From Paratrimastix pyriformis (taxonomy: Eukaryota > Preaxostyla > Paratrimastigidae), in the NCBI GenBank assembly GCA_027972325.1, contig JAPMOS010000057.1, positions 124,001 through 188,000 on the forward strand: a DNA stretch of 64,000 nucleotides. The letters are read 5' to 3'. Made by a program: the position numbers and the translations under genes. Every line of letters starts with the position of its first letter. Position 1 is the stretch's first letter. Of this stretch, positions 1-41,265 are shown one piece after another. Below the pieces are notes generated by a model. It had not been told where the DNA came from. It ran no database searches and saw nothing but the letters and a program-made list of their open reading frames with translations.

Positions 1-30143
<30,143 letters not shown>

Positions 30144-30254
30144 CTAGATTTCGGCGGAACACCGAAAAGAAGAAGGGCCTTGAAAATGGTGTAGCCTATA
30201 TGACTGGAAGGAGATCTTCGCAATTCATGTGATCCTTTCTTTCTAGATCTATCT

Positions 30255-30440
30255 CGTGTTAGTGCAGCCTCGTGGGAGGCTAACTGAAAATTACAAGAGG
30301 AGAAATCTCAAAAGGTTTTTACCCCGCCCCTCACCCACCCATTCCACCCACCCATCAACTCCAGGGCTCGTGTTAGCAGCCTCGTGTGAGGCTAACTCAG
30401 GAGCCATGAGAAAGAAATCACAACAAAAGGTTATCCCCAA
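30255..30440. repeat. Tandem pair of a ~113-bp unit with an inverted repeat
   Basis: Each unit opens with GTTAG, then CCTC-loop-GAGG, then CTAAC, which can pair as a short stem. It continues with an A-rich stretch, AAAAGGTT and a CCACCC/CCACCCTC-rich tail. Copy 1 begins at 30255 and copy 2 at 30368. It could be a regulatory element or a small structured RNA. Confidence 0.4.
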
Positions 30441-31029
30441 TTCCACCCTCACCTCCTCATCACCCCCAGTCAGTCAGTCTCGTTATGCATCCAGTCGGCT
30501 GTCGCACGGACAGAGTATGACTGAGATTTCACACAGTAGAGAGTGTTCGTGTTTGTGTCGCTCATACAGTCTTCCAATTCCACGTGATTCACGGTCCGGA
30601 GCGCAATTGGTGGACACGCCTGCCAACCAACCCTGCTTTCTGAGAGAGAGCGTGCGGTTTATTTGCGAAGGCAGAAAGTCAGCCCCCAAGAAACGGACCC
30701 GTGTGACTCGGACTGGCGCCCATCTGCCTAACGTCGATGCCGTGTCAATTAGCCCTTTATTTCAGTCACCGCAGCCGGTCCATTCGGGGGTGCCACGAGG
30801 TCATTCGGCTCAAGGCCTCCTCGGATCATGCAACGCGCGGCTGAAGCTCCTCTTCAGTCCCTGCCTGCATAATAGGCGTCCCCGCAAGTGCGGCGTGTGC
30901 CGCGCGCAGAGGACGGGAAAGTGCGATCGCAGGCAGTAAGTGGGGTGTCCGCTCGTCCGATTGCGGCAAGTGTCGAATGAGGGGTGGGGGAGGGGGGGGG
31001 GGGGGGGGGGTGAGTCTGCACATTTGGTC

Positions 31030-31090
31030 TCTCCAAGTTCATTGGTCTCTCCAATCGTTCATTGGTCTCTCCAATCGTTCATTGTCCTTC
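31030..31090. repeat. Three tandem 20-bp copies around TTGGTCTCTCCAA
   Basis: The core is nearly palindromic (TTGG-TCTCT-CCAA). Copies 2 and 3 are identical and copy 1 has two changes. It lies about 240 bp upstream of the M43 gene 1 start codon. Confidence 0.6.
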
Positions 31091-31322
31091 AATCATGGAG
31101 GCCAGCGGCAACACAAGGAATCGAAGATCAATTGATTAATGTGTGTTCAGTATTCTGCCGAGCGGCTTCTTCAATCGGTTCTTTCCAGACAAATATCAAT
31201 AAAATTCAAATACTACGTCACGCCCGTGACGCACCCAGTCACAGGCGTTTGAGGTGAACATACGTCACCAAAAGGTTGGTCAAACCCCCGTGACAGTGTC
31301 CCGCCCAGATCTCATTTTGAAT

Positions 31323-34300
31323 ATGGGTCTTCGCCTTGTCGGCCTCCTGCTCCTTGTCCCGCTTGCATTCAGTGCGTACATCCCGATCATTCCTTCCACT
31401 GTGGAGGAAATTGACCAATACCACCACCAAACCAACGGAATCCATCAGCCTCGGCCCGAGGGCTGGTGCGGGACCGAGCACATGCATCCCTCGAACGGCT
31501 GCGGGAGTTCTCCTTGTGATGATTCTTCGTTTGTGCTGGCTTACCTGGACGAAATTAACAACCACAGAATCGATAATGTGGCCCTCAAATTCCGTGTCCA
31601 TTATCTCTGCAACGATGATGGGACGAATTGTGCCTCCACCGCCACGATGAACAGTGACCAGCTGGGTGTTTTTAACACTGGATATAAGCCACTCAACGTC
31701 AGTGTTTTTTTCCGCGATCTCCTGACCCTCATTTTTTCCGCAGCTCTCCTTCACTGCCGAGGCTCACCCCATCAACTCGACTCGGCACCGCGTTGGCGAA
31801 ATGCTGATGTGTGACCCCTCTCAAGTCTGTTTTGTTTTTCCTGTTGTTTCCCATTTCCGACCTCATACCCCTCTTCCCTCTTTGCCCCTTTCGGTCGATC
31901 CGCCCAGGTCGGGGATGGCTCCAAGACCGCCGCCTGCCTTTCCGTTCAGACCGGCTATGACGGTGGTGACTACGCGTGCGCGACCCCGTGCACTCCCAGC
32001 GACCCCGCCGTTTGCACCATTGCCGCTCTGGCCCAGGGTGCGTGCGAGTGCTTCTGCGTCAACACGACCGCCTGCACGTCGGCCATGCTGGGCGATGGGC
32101 AGTGCCACCAAGAGTGCAACTTCAAGCAGTTCAACTGGAGCAACGGCTCCTGCTGCTACCAGGGCTCCGTCCAGGTCTGCCATACCCCGGGGTGATATCG
32201 ACACAATCTGATTTGTCAATTTCACTGTCTCCATCACCCACAGTGCCGCGACCCGGAGAGCCAGTACCGCAACTGGTACCAGCCTGACGAGCTCAAGGCG
32301 CTGGTGGACGACGTCCCGACGGACCACTTCAACGTCTATCTGGGCCCCATGTCGGCCTCCTCGACCCTGCTCGGCTACGCGACCTTCCCCTGGGACGACG
32401 CCGCCCAGAAGTCCGGCGGTGGGCTGGTCTTCAACCTGAACAACAGTCCGCACCCCCGTCCCGACACTGTTTTTCCGGCTCGCCCTTTTTGTTGACATCT
32501 TCCTCGCTCGCAGAATTTGTCACGTCATTTCTGGACACTTGGCGCAATCATCGGCATCATCATCAACCCGCTCATCATCATCACCAGCGCCAGCGCCAGC
32601 GCCAGCGCCAGCGCCATCGTCATGTCACTTAGTCAGACGCCATCGTCATGTTTCTCTTTCTTATTTTGCGCAGAGGCTTGGGGTGTCTTCACCGCCCAGA
32701 ACATGCTGGGGATCACCGCCCTGGTCCGTCCTCGCACCCCCGATCTCCATTCCCCCTCTTGCCTGGGTTCGATTGTTCATCCTTCATCGATTTGGTGTCC
32801 CCTTCCTCTGAACAGCACGAGCTGGGCCACGCTCTGGGTCTCTATGTCTGTCCCCTCACAGCCCCCCTGCCTCTGCCTCCCACCCCCAACCAAACAAACA
32901 GCACTGTCGCCACAGACACCACTTTCCTTGTGTGGCCACTGACCCGCCCCCTCTTTTTGCACATATTTGCAGCACCCGTTCCACGGGGTGACTGAGGTCA
33001 GCGGCAACACCAAGGCGGCCATCTGCGAGAACGCCTGCTTCGAGCACATCGGTCCGTGATCATTGCAAACAAACGCACACTGTGGCCCAGGCCTGCAATC
33101 GGATGACACACCAGCTTTGGGGCTTATAACATGCGATTCCACCTTTCCATTCCCCCGTGCGCAGCCTCGTGGACGACGGGCGACATGGTGCTGGACACCC
33201 CGCCCACCCCGGTCAACTACCTGTGCTCCGACCCGGCCCCCTGCAGCGTCGCCCAGTCGACCTGGTGCTCCGACTGCAACGGGAACAGCTGGAACGGGAC
33301 CGACTTCAAGAATTACATGGCCTACGGCGACGACCAGTGCCTGAACCACTTCAGCCCCCACCAGCAGGGTCGCATGCGGTGCATGATCGATATGTACTAC
33401 AGCAACTGGCAGGATCGTCCGTCTGCCTCGTCCCTCTCGGCAAGCGGCCATTCTCATTTTCCGAATGCACCCCCCTGACCATCCGCCTCCGCCCCTGCTT
33501 GCAGTCCAAACCCCCGGGCCTGTCCTCTTCGCCCCGACGGCCGGCTACCAGCCCGCCGACCGGTCGGTCAAGGTCGAGTGGGCCTACCCGCCCTACCCGG
33601 GCAAGACCGAGGTGTCCTCCTTCGTCCTCGAGCGCAGCCCGGCCTGGTCGAGCGGGGCCACGGTCACCGTCAGCTGCTCGCCCAGCAAGGCCTCCAACAC
33701 CACCTACGTCGACACCACCGTCAGCGAGGGCGCCGCCTACACGTACCGCGTCAAGTCCGTCAACGGCGCCGGGTCGGCCCAGTTCTACTCGGCCTCGTCG
33801 GCCGCCGTCCAAGTGGGTCTGCACAGCAAGCATCCATCATGGCTGTAGCTGGCTGCATTGACGATGGATTGTGATTTTTTGCGCTCCTGAGATGAGAGGC
33901 GATGGAGTTGTTTGATTGATGTTCGTATCGCACAGTGGTTTCACACGATTGTTCTCCTCAATCCCGCGTCCGCCCACGTCCAGCCGTCCCTGCCTCTGGC
34001 TCCGCGACCGTGTACCCGACGACCGTCAACGTCAGCGCCCCCACCACGGTCACCATCGTGGCCCGCAGTGCGGCCGGCGACCTGATTGAATGCACCGCCA
34101 CCACCAAGGCGGCCACCTTCGAGGTCTACTGGACCAACGCGATTGCCAGTGGGAATTGGTCGTGCTCCAATGCCACCACCTTCGCGTACACCTTCCCCGC
34201 CCCGGCGGTGGGCACCAAGGCCCTGACGGTGCGCGTGCCCCAGGCCAGCACCTCCACCAGCTGGACCACCGGCGAGCTCACGGTCCTTCTGGGTCTGCCG

Positions 34301-35146
34301 CCTCGCCTTCACTGTTTCCTCCCCGTCTGTCGCTTTGAAGTGGATGTCTGGCTTTTTGTTGCTGCACATGCTGCTCGAGATTTGCTGTCATTGCGTCATC
34401 TGCTGCACTCCGTCCCTCCCGGCTGATGTTCGTCTTCATCTCGTGGTTGTTTTTCCAGGCCCCATCGATCCCGCCTCGAGCTACTTCCGCTACGAGGGCG
34501 CCTGCTGGCCAGGCCGGGCATGCGACCTCTTCATCCACCTGACCGACCAGTACAGCAACGCCTACACGTGCAGCAACATCAACTTGGCCTCCCTCTCGTC
34601 CGTCTCTCCCCCGATTTCTCCACCCGTCCTATCTCACTACTGTCTCTCTCGTTTTCCAGGGTGCGTCTTGCCGGCGCGGCCCCCAATGCGACCTCGTGCA
34701 ACAACGACGTCGTCACGGCCTCCTTCCCGACCGTCGGCCATGGCACCAACGGGGCCATCTCGACCCAGGTGACCTACAACGGGGCCCACCTCTCCGGGTC
34801 GCCTGCCACGGTGGACTGCCCGATGCCCGCCTTCGGGGCCATCAGCCCGGCCAAGGCCGGGACGGGGGGCCTGGTGACCATCACCGGGACGGGGTTCAAC
34901 AGCACCTGGGCCTTCTTCGGGGCCATCGAGTCGCCCTCGTGCAACACCACCAACGCCACCAGTGTCCGCTGCATCGTGCCCGCCTGGGGCGGGATCCGCA
35001 GCGCGGTGGCCCTTCGGCTGGAGAACACCTGGGGCGATTACGTCGAGCTGGCCGGGGCCTTCACCATCAGCGCCGCCGTGGGGATGCGGCCCGGCTTCGT
35101 GGGGATGCTCGTCGGGCTGGCGGTCGCCCTGTGGGTGGCCATGTAA
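31323..35146 (+). CDS. Pappalysin-like M43 metallopeptidase with LNR, FN3, E-set and TIG-like domains (gene 1)
   Basis: Twelve exons chain in frame to 860 residues: 31323-31697, 31744-31824, 31908-32174, 32244-32445, 32674-32723, 32816-32845, 32973-33051, 33165-33416, 33505-33816, 33984-34292, 34459-34597 and 34660-35146. The ATG at 31323 is chosen because it opens the signal peptide MGLRLVGLLLLVPLAFSA, shared with gene 2. Exon 3 holds a Cys-rich Lin12/Notch-like (LNR) motif, DGQCHQECN to SCC. The zinc site HELGHALGLYH (residues 326-336) and the NYMAYGDDQC Met-turn region (Met near 413) are M43 hallmarks. These are followed by an FN3 domain (about 446-549), filamin-like modules (550-740), a TIG-like segment (FGAISPAKAGTGG) and a hydrophobic C-terminus that suggests a membrane or GPI anchor. 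The known family role is cleavage of extracellular proteins. All 11 donors start GTC. Confidence 0.85.
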
Positions 35147-36039
35147 AGTGGGAATCGATGTGGGCGACTTCTTCTCTCGTGAAATGAACCGCCTTTGGTT
35201 TTTCTGTGTTGTTATTGGAGTTGTTGTTCCTCCCGTGTTCAAAGAATGATGATTTAAGTTTGGGGGATGGGTTCTTGACCCTCCTCATTTTTTTTGTCGC
35301 ATGTTTGCGCCCTTCATTTTTCGTCGGATTCCGACGAACCGCTTCCTTCTCTTGCGTGCCCTCTGGACCAAACACGAACGTATTTTTTTGGCACACGAAT
35401 CGGACCCGACGTTTGATCACCCGAAGTCCTCGAAGAGCGAGGGAGATTGGATGGTGAATCGAGAACAGAGCACCATCACAGGACTCCTTGCCTAGGAGAG
35501 TGGTGTCCCGTTGGTCGGGTGACAAAGCGCATCCCAGCAGCTGCAACGGAGTGCGCCGAGAAATGCTCCCCGGTCGTCGAGTCAACCAGCTCACTCTGCC
35601 CCCGTCCGGGGGTCTGCAGCCCAGCGATCCCTGTTTCGCCGGGATCACCACACCGGCAAAGAAGATAAGCGCCCGTATTGCCCATGTTGGGCCCGAAGGG
35701 CAGATTCAGAAAAAAAAAAAAGGTTTGTCGACAAACCCGACACGCGCAAAGACACTCGCCCACCAACAAGCAGACGGCGAGCGGAACCCGGAGTCCAAAC
35801 TAGAAACCATCCAATCACCCAAGATCCAACCATGATGGGAAAGACCACCGCACTCGGCACGGCAAACAGACGGCGAGTGCGCTCAAACACAAACGAAAAC
35901 CATCCATCAAACCATCCATCAAACCATCCATCAAACCATCCATCAACATAAACTGAAACCATCCAATGACAGAACACCAGAAAGAAAAAATCAGGGCAGT
36001 ATAACACAGTTATAATAGGAAAATGTTTGAATCCATGCT
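35147..36039. other. Spacer between the two convergent M43 genes
   Basis: About 0.9 kb with no ORF that can be supported. It contains the 3' ends of both genes and four copies of a 12-bp CCATCCATCAAA-type repeat at 35903-35950. No element ends or target-site duplications that would explain the inverted gene pair are evident. It is lower in GC than the exons on either side. Confidence 0.5.
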
Positions 36040-39000
36040 CTACATGGTGGCCACCCACAGGGCGACCGCCAGCCCGACGAGCATCCCCACGAAGCCGGGC
36101 CGCATCCCCACGGCGGCGCTGATGGTGAAGGCCCCGGCCAGCTCGACGTAATCGCCCCAGGTGTTCTCCAGCCGAAGGGCCACCGCGCTGCGGATCCCGC
36201 CCCAGGCGGGCACGATGCAGCGGACACTGGTGGCGTTGGTGGTGTTGCACGAGGGCGACTCGATGGCCCCGAAGAAGGCCCAGGTGCTGTTGAACCCCGT
36301 CCCGGTGATGGTCACCAGGCCGCCCGTCCCGGCCTTGGCCGGGCTGATGGCCCCGAAGGTGGGCATCGGGCAGTCCACCGTGGCAGGTGACCCGGAGAGG
36401 TGGGCCCCGTTGTAGGTCACCTGGGTCGAGAGGGTCCCGTTGGTGCCATGGCCGACGGTCGGGAAGGAGGCCGTGACGACGTCGTTGTTGCACGAGGTCG
36501 CGTTCGCCGCAACGCCGGCAAGATGCACCCTGGACACACAGAGAGACAGAGACAGAGACAGAGAGATAGGCCACCACAGACACAGACACAGACAGAGGTG
36601 AGACGGAACAGGAGGGCGAGAGGGCGGACGGACGCGAGGGAGGTCAGGTTGACGTCATTGCATGTGTAAGCGTTGCCGGACTGGTCAGCCAGGTGGACGA
36701 AGATATCACACGAACGGCCGGGCCAGCAGGCGCCCACGGAGCGGAAGGAGCTCAAGGCGGGGGCGAGGGGGCCTGGGGAAAGAGGAAGACGTGTGTTAAG
36801 CGCGCCACATTAGCATCGCGCACAAGCGGCAAAAGGGGTGATGCTGGGGAGCATGATACAATGATAACAGGCGGCAGATCATGGGTGCCAAGGCGGGTCT
36901 GCTCAGAAAAGAACACGTCATTCTTCAATCCTCTTCAACCCACAGATGCGGCACACCAGCAAAGCGGAGCAGAGAGAAAAAGAGGCAACGGGGGCAGAAA
37001 AAGGCGTCTGTCCAACTCCAACAGCACGCTGACATTGACGAGACTAGCCGATACAACTCGAACCGTCATCAGAAAACAACGGGCAGCGACGCATTCGAAG
37101 GCGAGACAACCGACCCATAAGGACCGTGAGCTCGCCGGTGGTCCAGCTGGTGGAGGTGCTGGCCTGGGGCACGCGCACCGTCAGGGCCTTGGTGCCCACC
37201 GCCGGGGCGGGGAAGGTGTACGCGAAGGTGGTGGCGTTGGGGCACGACCAATTTCCACTGGAGATCGCGTTGGTCCAGTAGACCTCGAAGGTGGCCGCCT
37301 TGGTGGTGGCGGTGCACTCAATCAGGTCGCCGGCCGCGCTGCGGGCCACGATGGTGACCGTGGTGGGGGCGCTGACGTTGACGGTCGTCGGGTAGACGGT
37401 CGCGGAGCCCGAGGCAGGGACGGCTGGACGTGTGCAGACGCGGGAGGAGACAATCATCGTGTGAAGGCATCCATCCAGACCCTTGCAAAAGCGAAAGCCA
37501 TCATCACTATCACCAACAGCCATCATGTTCAGTCCACCTGATGCTGCAGACCCACTTGGACGGCGGCCGACGAGGCCGAGTAGAACTGGGCCGACCCGGC
37601 GCCGTTGACGGACTTGACGCGGTACGTGTAGGCGGCGCCCTCGCTGACGGTGGTGTCGACGTAGGTGGTGTTGGAGGCCTTGCTGGGCGAGCAGCTGACG
37701 GTGACCGTGGCCCCGCTCGACCAGGCCGGGTTGCGCTCGAGGACGAAGGAGGACACCTCGGTCTTGCCCGGGTAGGGCGGGTAGGCCCACTCGACCTTGA
37801 CCGACCGGTCGGCGGGCTGGTAGCCGGCCATCGGGGCGAAGAGGACAGGCCCGGGGGTTTGGACTGCAAGCAGGGGCGGAGGCGGATGGTCAGGGGGGTG
37901 CATTCGGAAAATGAGAATGGCCGCTTGCCGAGAGGGACGAGGCAGACGGACGATCCTGCCACTTGCTGTAGTACGAGTCGATGATGCAACGCATGCGGCC
38001 CTGCTGGTGGGGGCTGAAGTGGTTCAGGCACAGGTCGTCGCCGTAGGCCATGTAGTTCTTGAAGTCGGTCCCGTTCCAGCTGTTCCCGTTGCAGTCGGAG
38101 CACCAGGTCGACTGGGCGGCGCTGCAGGGGGCCGGGTCGGAGCACAGGTAGTTGGTGGGGGTGGGCGGGGTGTCCAGCACCATGTCGCCCGTCGTCCACG
38201 AGGCTGCAAGGCGGGGAAAGGGCGAGAATGGGTTATTCATCCGAATATTTGGGTTGGGTGGGTGGGCGGGCGGGTGGATGCCCGTGAATCCAAATCAGGG
38301 AAGTCCGCACATAGAAAACCATCCCCAGTTCTGGGGGCGTTCCGGATTTCTAAATGCCGATCATGCCTGCGTTTGTTGATATTTGTGTGGTGTTGGCAGG
38401 GTGTCCCGCATCACGTCGCCCCGTGGTCCAGGAGGCTGTCTGACGAGGGTGAAGTGCGTGTCCGTCGACCACCCACCCAAATGAGGAATCAGAATGGTCA
38501 TGATGGGATGGTCGTGATATCAGGTCATAATGGTCATGATGGTCATGATGGTCATGATGGTCATACTGGTCAGAATGGTCAGAATGGTCAGAATGGTCAT
38601 GATGGTCATGATGGTCATACTGGTCATACTGGTCATACTGGTCATACTGGTCATACTGTCATGATGGTCATGATGGTCATACTGGTCATGATGGTCATAC
38701 TGGTCATGATGGTCATACTGGTCATACTGGTCATACTGGTCATGATGGTCATGATGGTCATGATGGTCATAATGGTCATACTGGTCATAATGGTCATAAT
38801 GGTCAAGATGGTCAAGATGGTCATAATGGTCATACTGGTCATACTGGTCATAATGGTCATGATGGTCATAATGGTCAAGATGGTCAAGATGGTCAAGATG
38901 CCAAGAGTTTGGGATGATGGCGCGGGCGGGGGGGAGCGCTCACGGACCGACGTGCTCGAAGCAGGCGCTGTCACAGATGGCGGCCTTGGTGCTGCCCTTG

Positions 39001-39414
39001 ATCTCAGTCACCCCGTGGAACGGATGCTGGACCAGGGTGTGTGTATGTGTTTGTGGAGGGGGGAGGAGGGGGGGAGGGGGTCGATCGAGACAATGAGTGT
39101 TGATACGTGTGTGTGTGTGTGTGTGGGGGTGTGGGGTGCGTGGGCAGACCCAGAGACCCAGGCGTGGCCCAGCTCGTGCTGCGCGAAAAACAAAACGCGA
39201 GAGGATGATGAGCCGAGATTGGAGATCGAGGAAGCGGGGAGGCGGGGAGGCGGGGGCACGGACCAGGGCGGTGATGCCCAGCATGTTCGCCTCGGTGAAG
39301 ACGCCCCAAGCCTCTGCGGGATGGCGAAAAGGCAGGCGACGCACAGATGAATGCCGATGGTGATGATTGGATGGTGGTGACTGAATGACGATGGTGATGA
39401 TTGGGTGATGTTGG

Positions 39415-39445
<31 letters not shown>

Positions 39446-41012
39446 GGTGGTGGTGGTGGTGGTGGTGGTGGTGGTGGTGGTGGTGGTGGTGGTGGTGGTG
39501 GTGGTGGTGGTGGTGGTGGTGGTGGTGGTGGTGGTGGTGGTGGTGGTGGTGGTGGTGGTGGTGGTGGTGGTGGTGGTGGTGGTGGTGGTGGTGGTGGTGG
39601 TGGTGGTGGTGGTGGTTGGATGCTGATGCTGCTGGTGCTGCTGGTGCTGCTGGTGCTGCTGGTGCTGCTGAGGCCGATCCGATGCCGATGCCGATGTCGA
39701 TGTCGATGCATCAGGGTGAACAAGGACCCGGCCAAACCAACTGAAAAAACCACAACAACGGGGCGAGACGGGGGTGCGGACTGTTGCCCAGGTTGAAGAC
39801 CAGCCCACCGCCGGACTCCTGGGCGGCTGCCTTCCAGGGGAAGGTCGCATAGCCGAGCAGCTTCGAGGACTCCGACATGGGGCCCAGATACACATTGAAG
39901 TGGTCCGTCGGGATGTCGGCCACCAGCGCCTTGAGCTCGTCAGGCTGGTACCAGTTGCGGTACTGGCTCTCCGGGTCGCGGCACTGGTTGTGGTGGTTGG
40001 GTGTGGTGGTGTGGTGGGTGTGGTTGTGGTGTCTGTGTGTATGTTGGGGGAGGAGGAGGGGGGAGGAGGAGGGGAGGGGGAGGAGGCTCGCATAGCTACC
40101 CCAACCACACACAGCCACCCGGTTGCGGGGTGAATGATGGAAACAACATTTGTTTGTTTGTCGATATCACCCCGGGGTATGGCAGACCTGGACGGAGCCC
40201 TGGTGGCAGCAGGAGCCGTTGCTCCAGTTGAACTGCTTGAAGTTGCACTCTTGGTGGCACTGCCCATCGCCCAGCATGGCCGACGTGCAGGCGGTCGCGT
40301 TGATGCAGAAACACTCGCAATCACCCCGGGCCAGAGCGGTAACGGTGCAAACGGCGGGGTCGCTGGGGGTGCATGGAGGCTCACACGCATAATCACCACC
40401 ATCATAGCCGGTCTGAACGGAAAGACAATCCTCATCGAGATAGCCATCCCCGACCTGCGATGATCGATGAGGGAGAATGTGGTCGGAGGGGTTGAAACTG
40501 GCTCAGACCCAAGAGGGGGGGCACATCAGCATTTCGCCAACACGGAATTGGGTCGAATTGACGGGGTGAGCCTCGGCAGTGAAAGAGAGCTGCAAAAAAA
40601 AGGAGATTGCATATAGGGGACAAAAACAAACACTGACGTTGAGAGGCTTATATCCGTTGTTAAAAACACCCAACTGGTCGCTGTTCATCGTCGCAGTGGC
40701 GGAACAATTCGTCCCATCGTCATAGCAGAGATAATGGACGCGGAATTTGAGGGCCACATTATCGATTCTCTGATTCTGGATTTCGTCCAGGTAAGCCAGT
40801 ACAGTTGTCGGATCGTCGCAAGGAGAATTCGAACAGCCGTTCGTGGGGCTCATGTGCTCGGTCCCGCACCAGCCCTCATGCCGAGGCTGATGGATTCCGT
40901 TGGTCTGATGGTGGTATTGGTAGATTTCCTCCTCGGTGGAAGGAATGATCGGGATGTACGCACTGAAGGCGAGTGGGGCAAGGAGCAGGAGGCCGACAAG
41001 GCGAAGACCCAT
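36040..41012 (-). CDS. Pappalysin-like M43 metallopeptidase, inverted paralogue (gene 2), altered active site
   Basis: This has the same 12-exon structure as gene 1: 40638-41012, 40509-40589, 40188-40454, 39782-39983, 39265-39314, 39158-39178, 38948-39026, 37952-38203, 37552-37863, 37115-37423, 36634-36772 and 36040-36529. Ten internal or first exons match gene 1 in length exactly, and the last is one codon longer. Domains are as in gene 1: signal peptide, LNR, M43, FN3, E-set modules, TIG-like segment, hydrophobic tail. Exon 6 is different. One base is missing against gene 1, so reading can stay open only if splicing uses a donor GTCTCT after HELGHAW. The zinc site would then read HELGHAWHPFH, with His in place of the family Gly. 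Introns are unlike gene 1 and hold a 9-bp and a (GGT)n repeat. It may be a working variant, a pseudo-enzyme or an early pseudogene. Confidence 0.75.
38489..38903. repeat. 9-bp GGTCATNNT minisatellite in M43 gene 2 intron
   Basis: Some 45 copies of a 9-bp unit, mostly GGTCATGAT, GGTCATACT or GGTCATAAT, with three GGTCAGAAT and a late GGTCAAGAT patch. It is absent from the same intron of gene 1, so it grew after the duplication. Confidence 0.9.
39419..39665. repeat. Long (GGT)n with flanking GCTGGT repeat in M43 gene 2 intron
   Basis: About 62 perfect GGT triplets from near 39429 to 39615, followed by a 12-bp-like run of CTGCTGGTG units. On the gene's sense strand this is (ACC)n. The matching intron of gene 1 is much shorter, with only CAGCGC copies. 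Confidence 0.9.
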
Positions 41013-41265
41013 TTTCAGATGTTCAAAACTGGGCGAAAACGGGGGTCAGACCGTCTCTTCTCTTCCTTGACAGGTGGTTTGACAAAACAACGAGATTGAA
41101 CTGCGTGCGTGAAGATTTCCCACTTGTGGAGGTAACACCCCTCCGGCCCCCCCCCCCCCCCCCCCCAAGAAACTGCTTGCTGGAAAGAGCGAGCAGCGCC
41201 GGGGTAACGTTACCACCCACCCGGCGGCTTGTTCAGGGAAACAGCAAACCCAACCCAATTTCACC
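41013..41265. promoter_or_regulatory. Region between M43 gene 2 start and the F-box gene stop
   Basis: About 250 bp holding the 5' flank of M43 gene 2 and the 3' flank of the F-box/LRR gene, both on the minus strand. A run of some 20 C lies near 41147-41166. No TATA box is obvious, and no similarity to the upstream region of M43 gene 1 is visible. Confidence 0.4.

Larger units (their letters stand above)
30144..31322. promoter_or_regulatory. Divergent upstream region between the giant gene and M43 gene 1
   Basis: No coding exon can be supported here. The region is less GC-rich than the flanking exons. It holds a duplicated hairpin-like unit (30255-30440), a G-run near 30988-31010, three copies of a 20-bp element with TTGGTCTCTCCAA (31030-31088), an A/T-rich patch with AATAAAATTC near 31196, and several CRE-like half sites (TACGTCA, CGTGACG) at 31213-31300. 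It must contain both promoters, since the two start codons face away from each other about 1.2 kb apart. Confidence 0.5.

Noticed and set aside
31239-31754. Minus-strand ORF over M43 gene 1 exon 1
   Set aside because: It is antisense to a signal peptide exon that is conserved in the second copy.
35147-36039. Mobile element between the inverted M43 genes
   Set aside because: No transposase ORF, terminal inverted repeats or LTRs are visible in the spacer.
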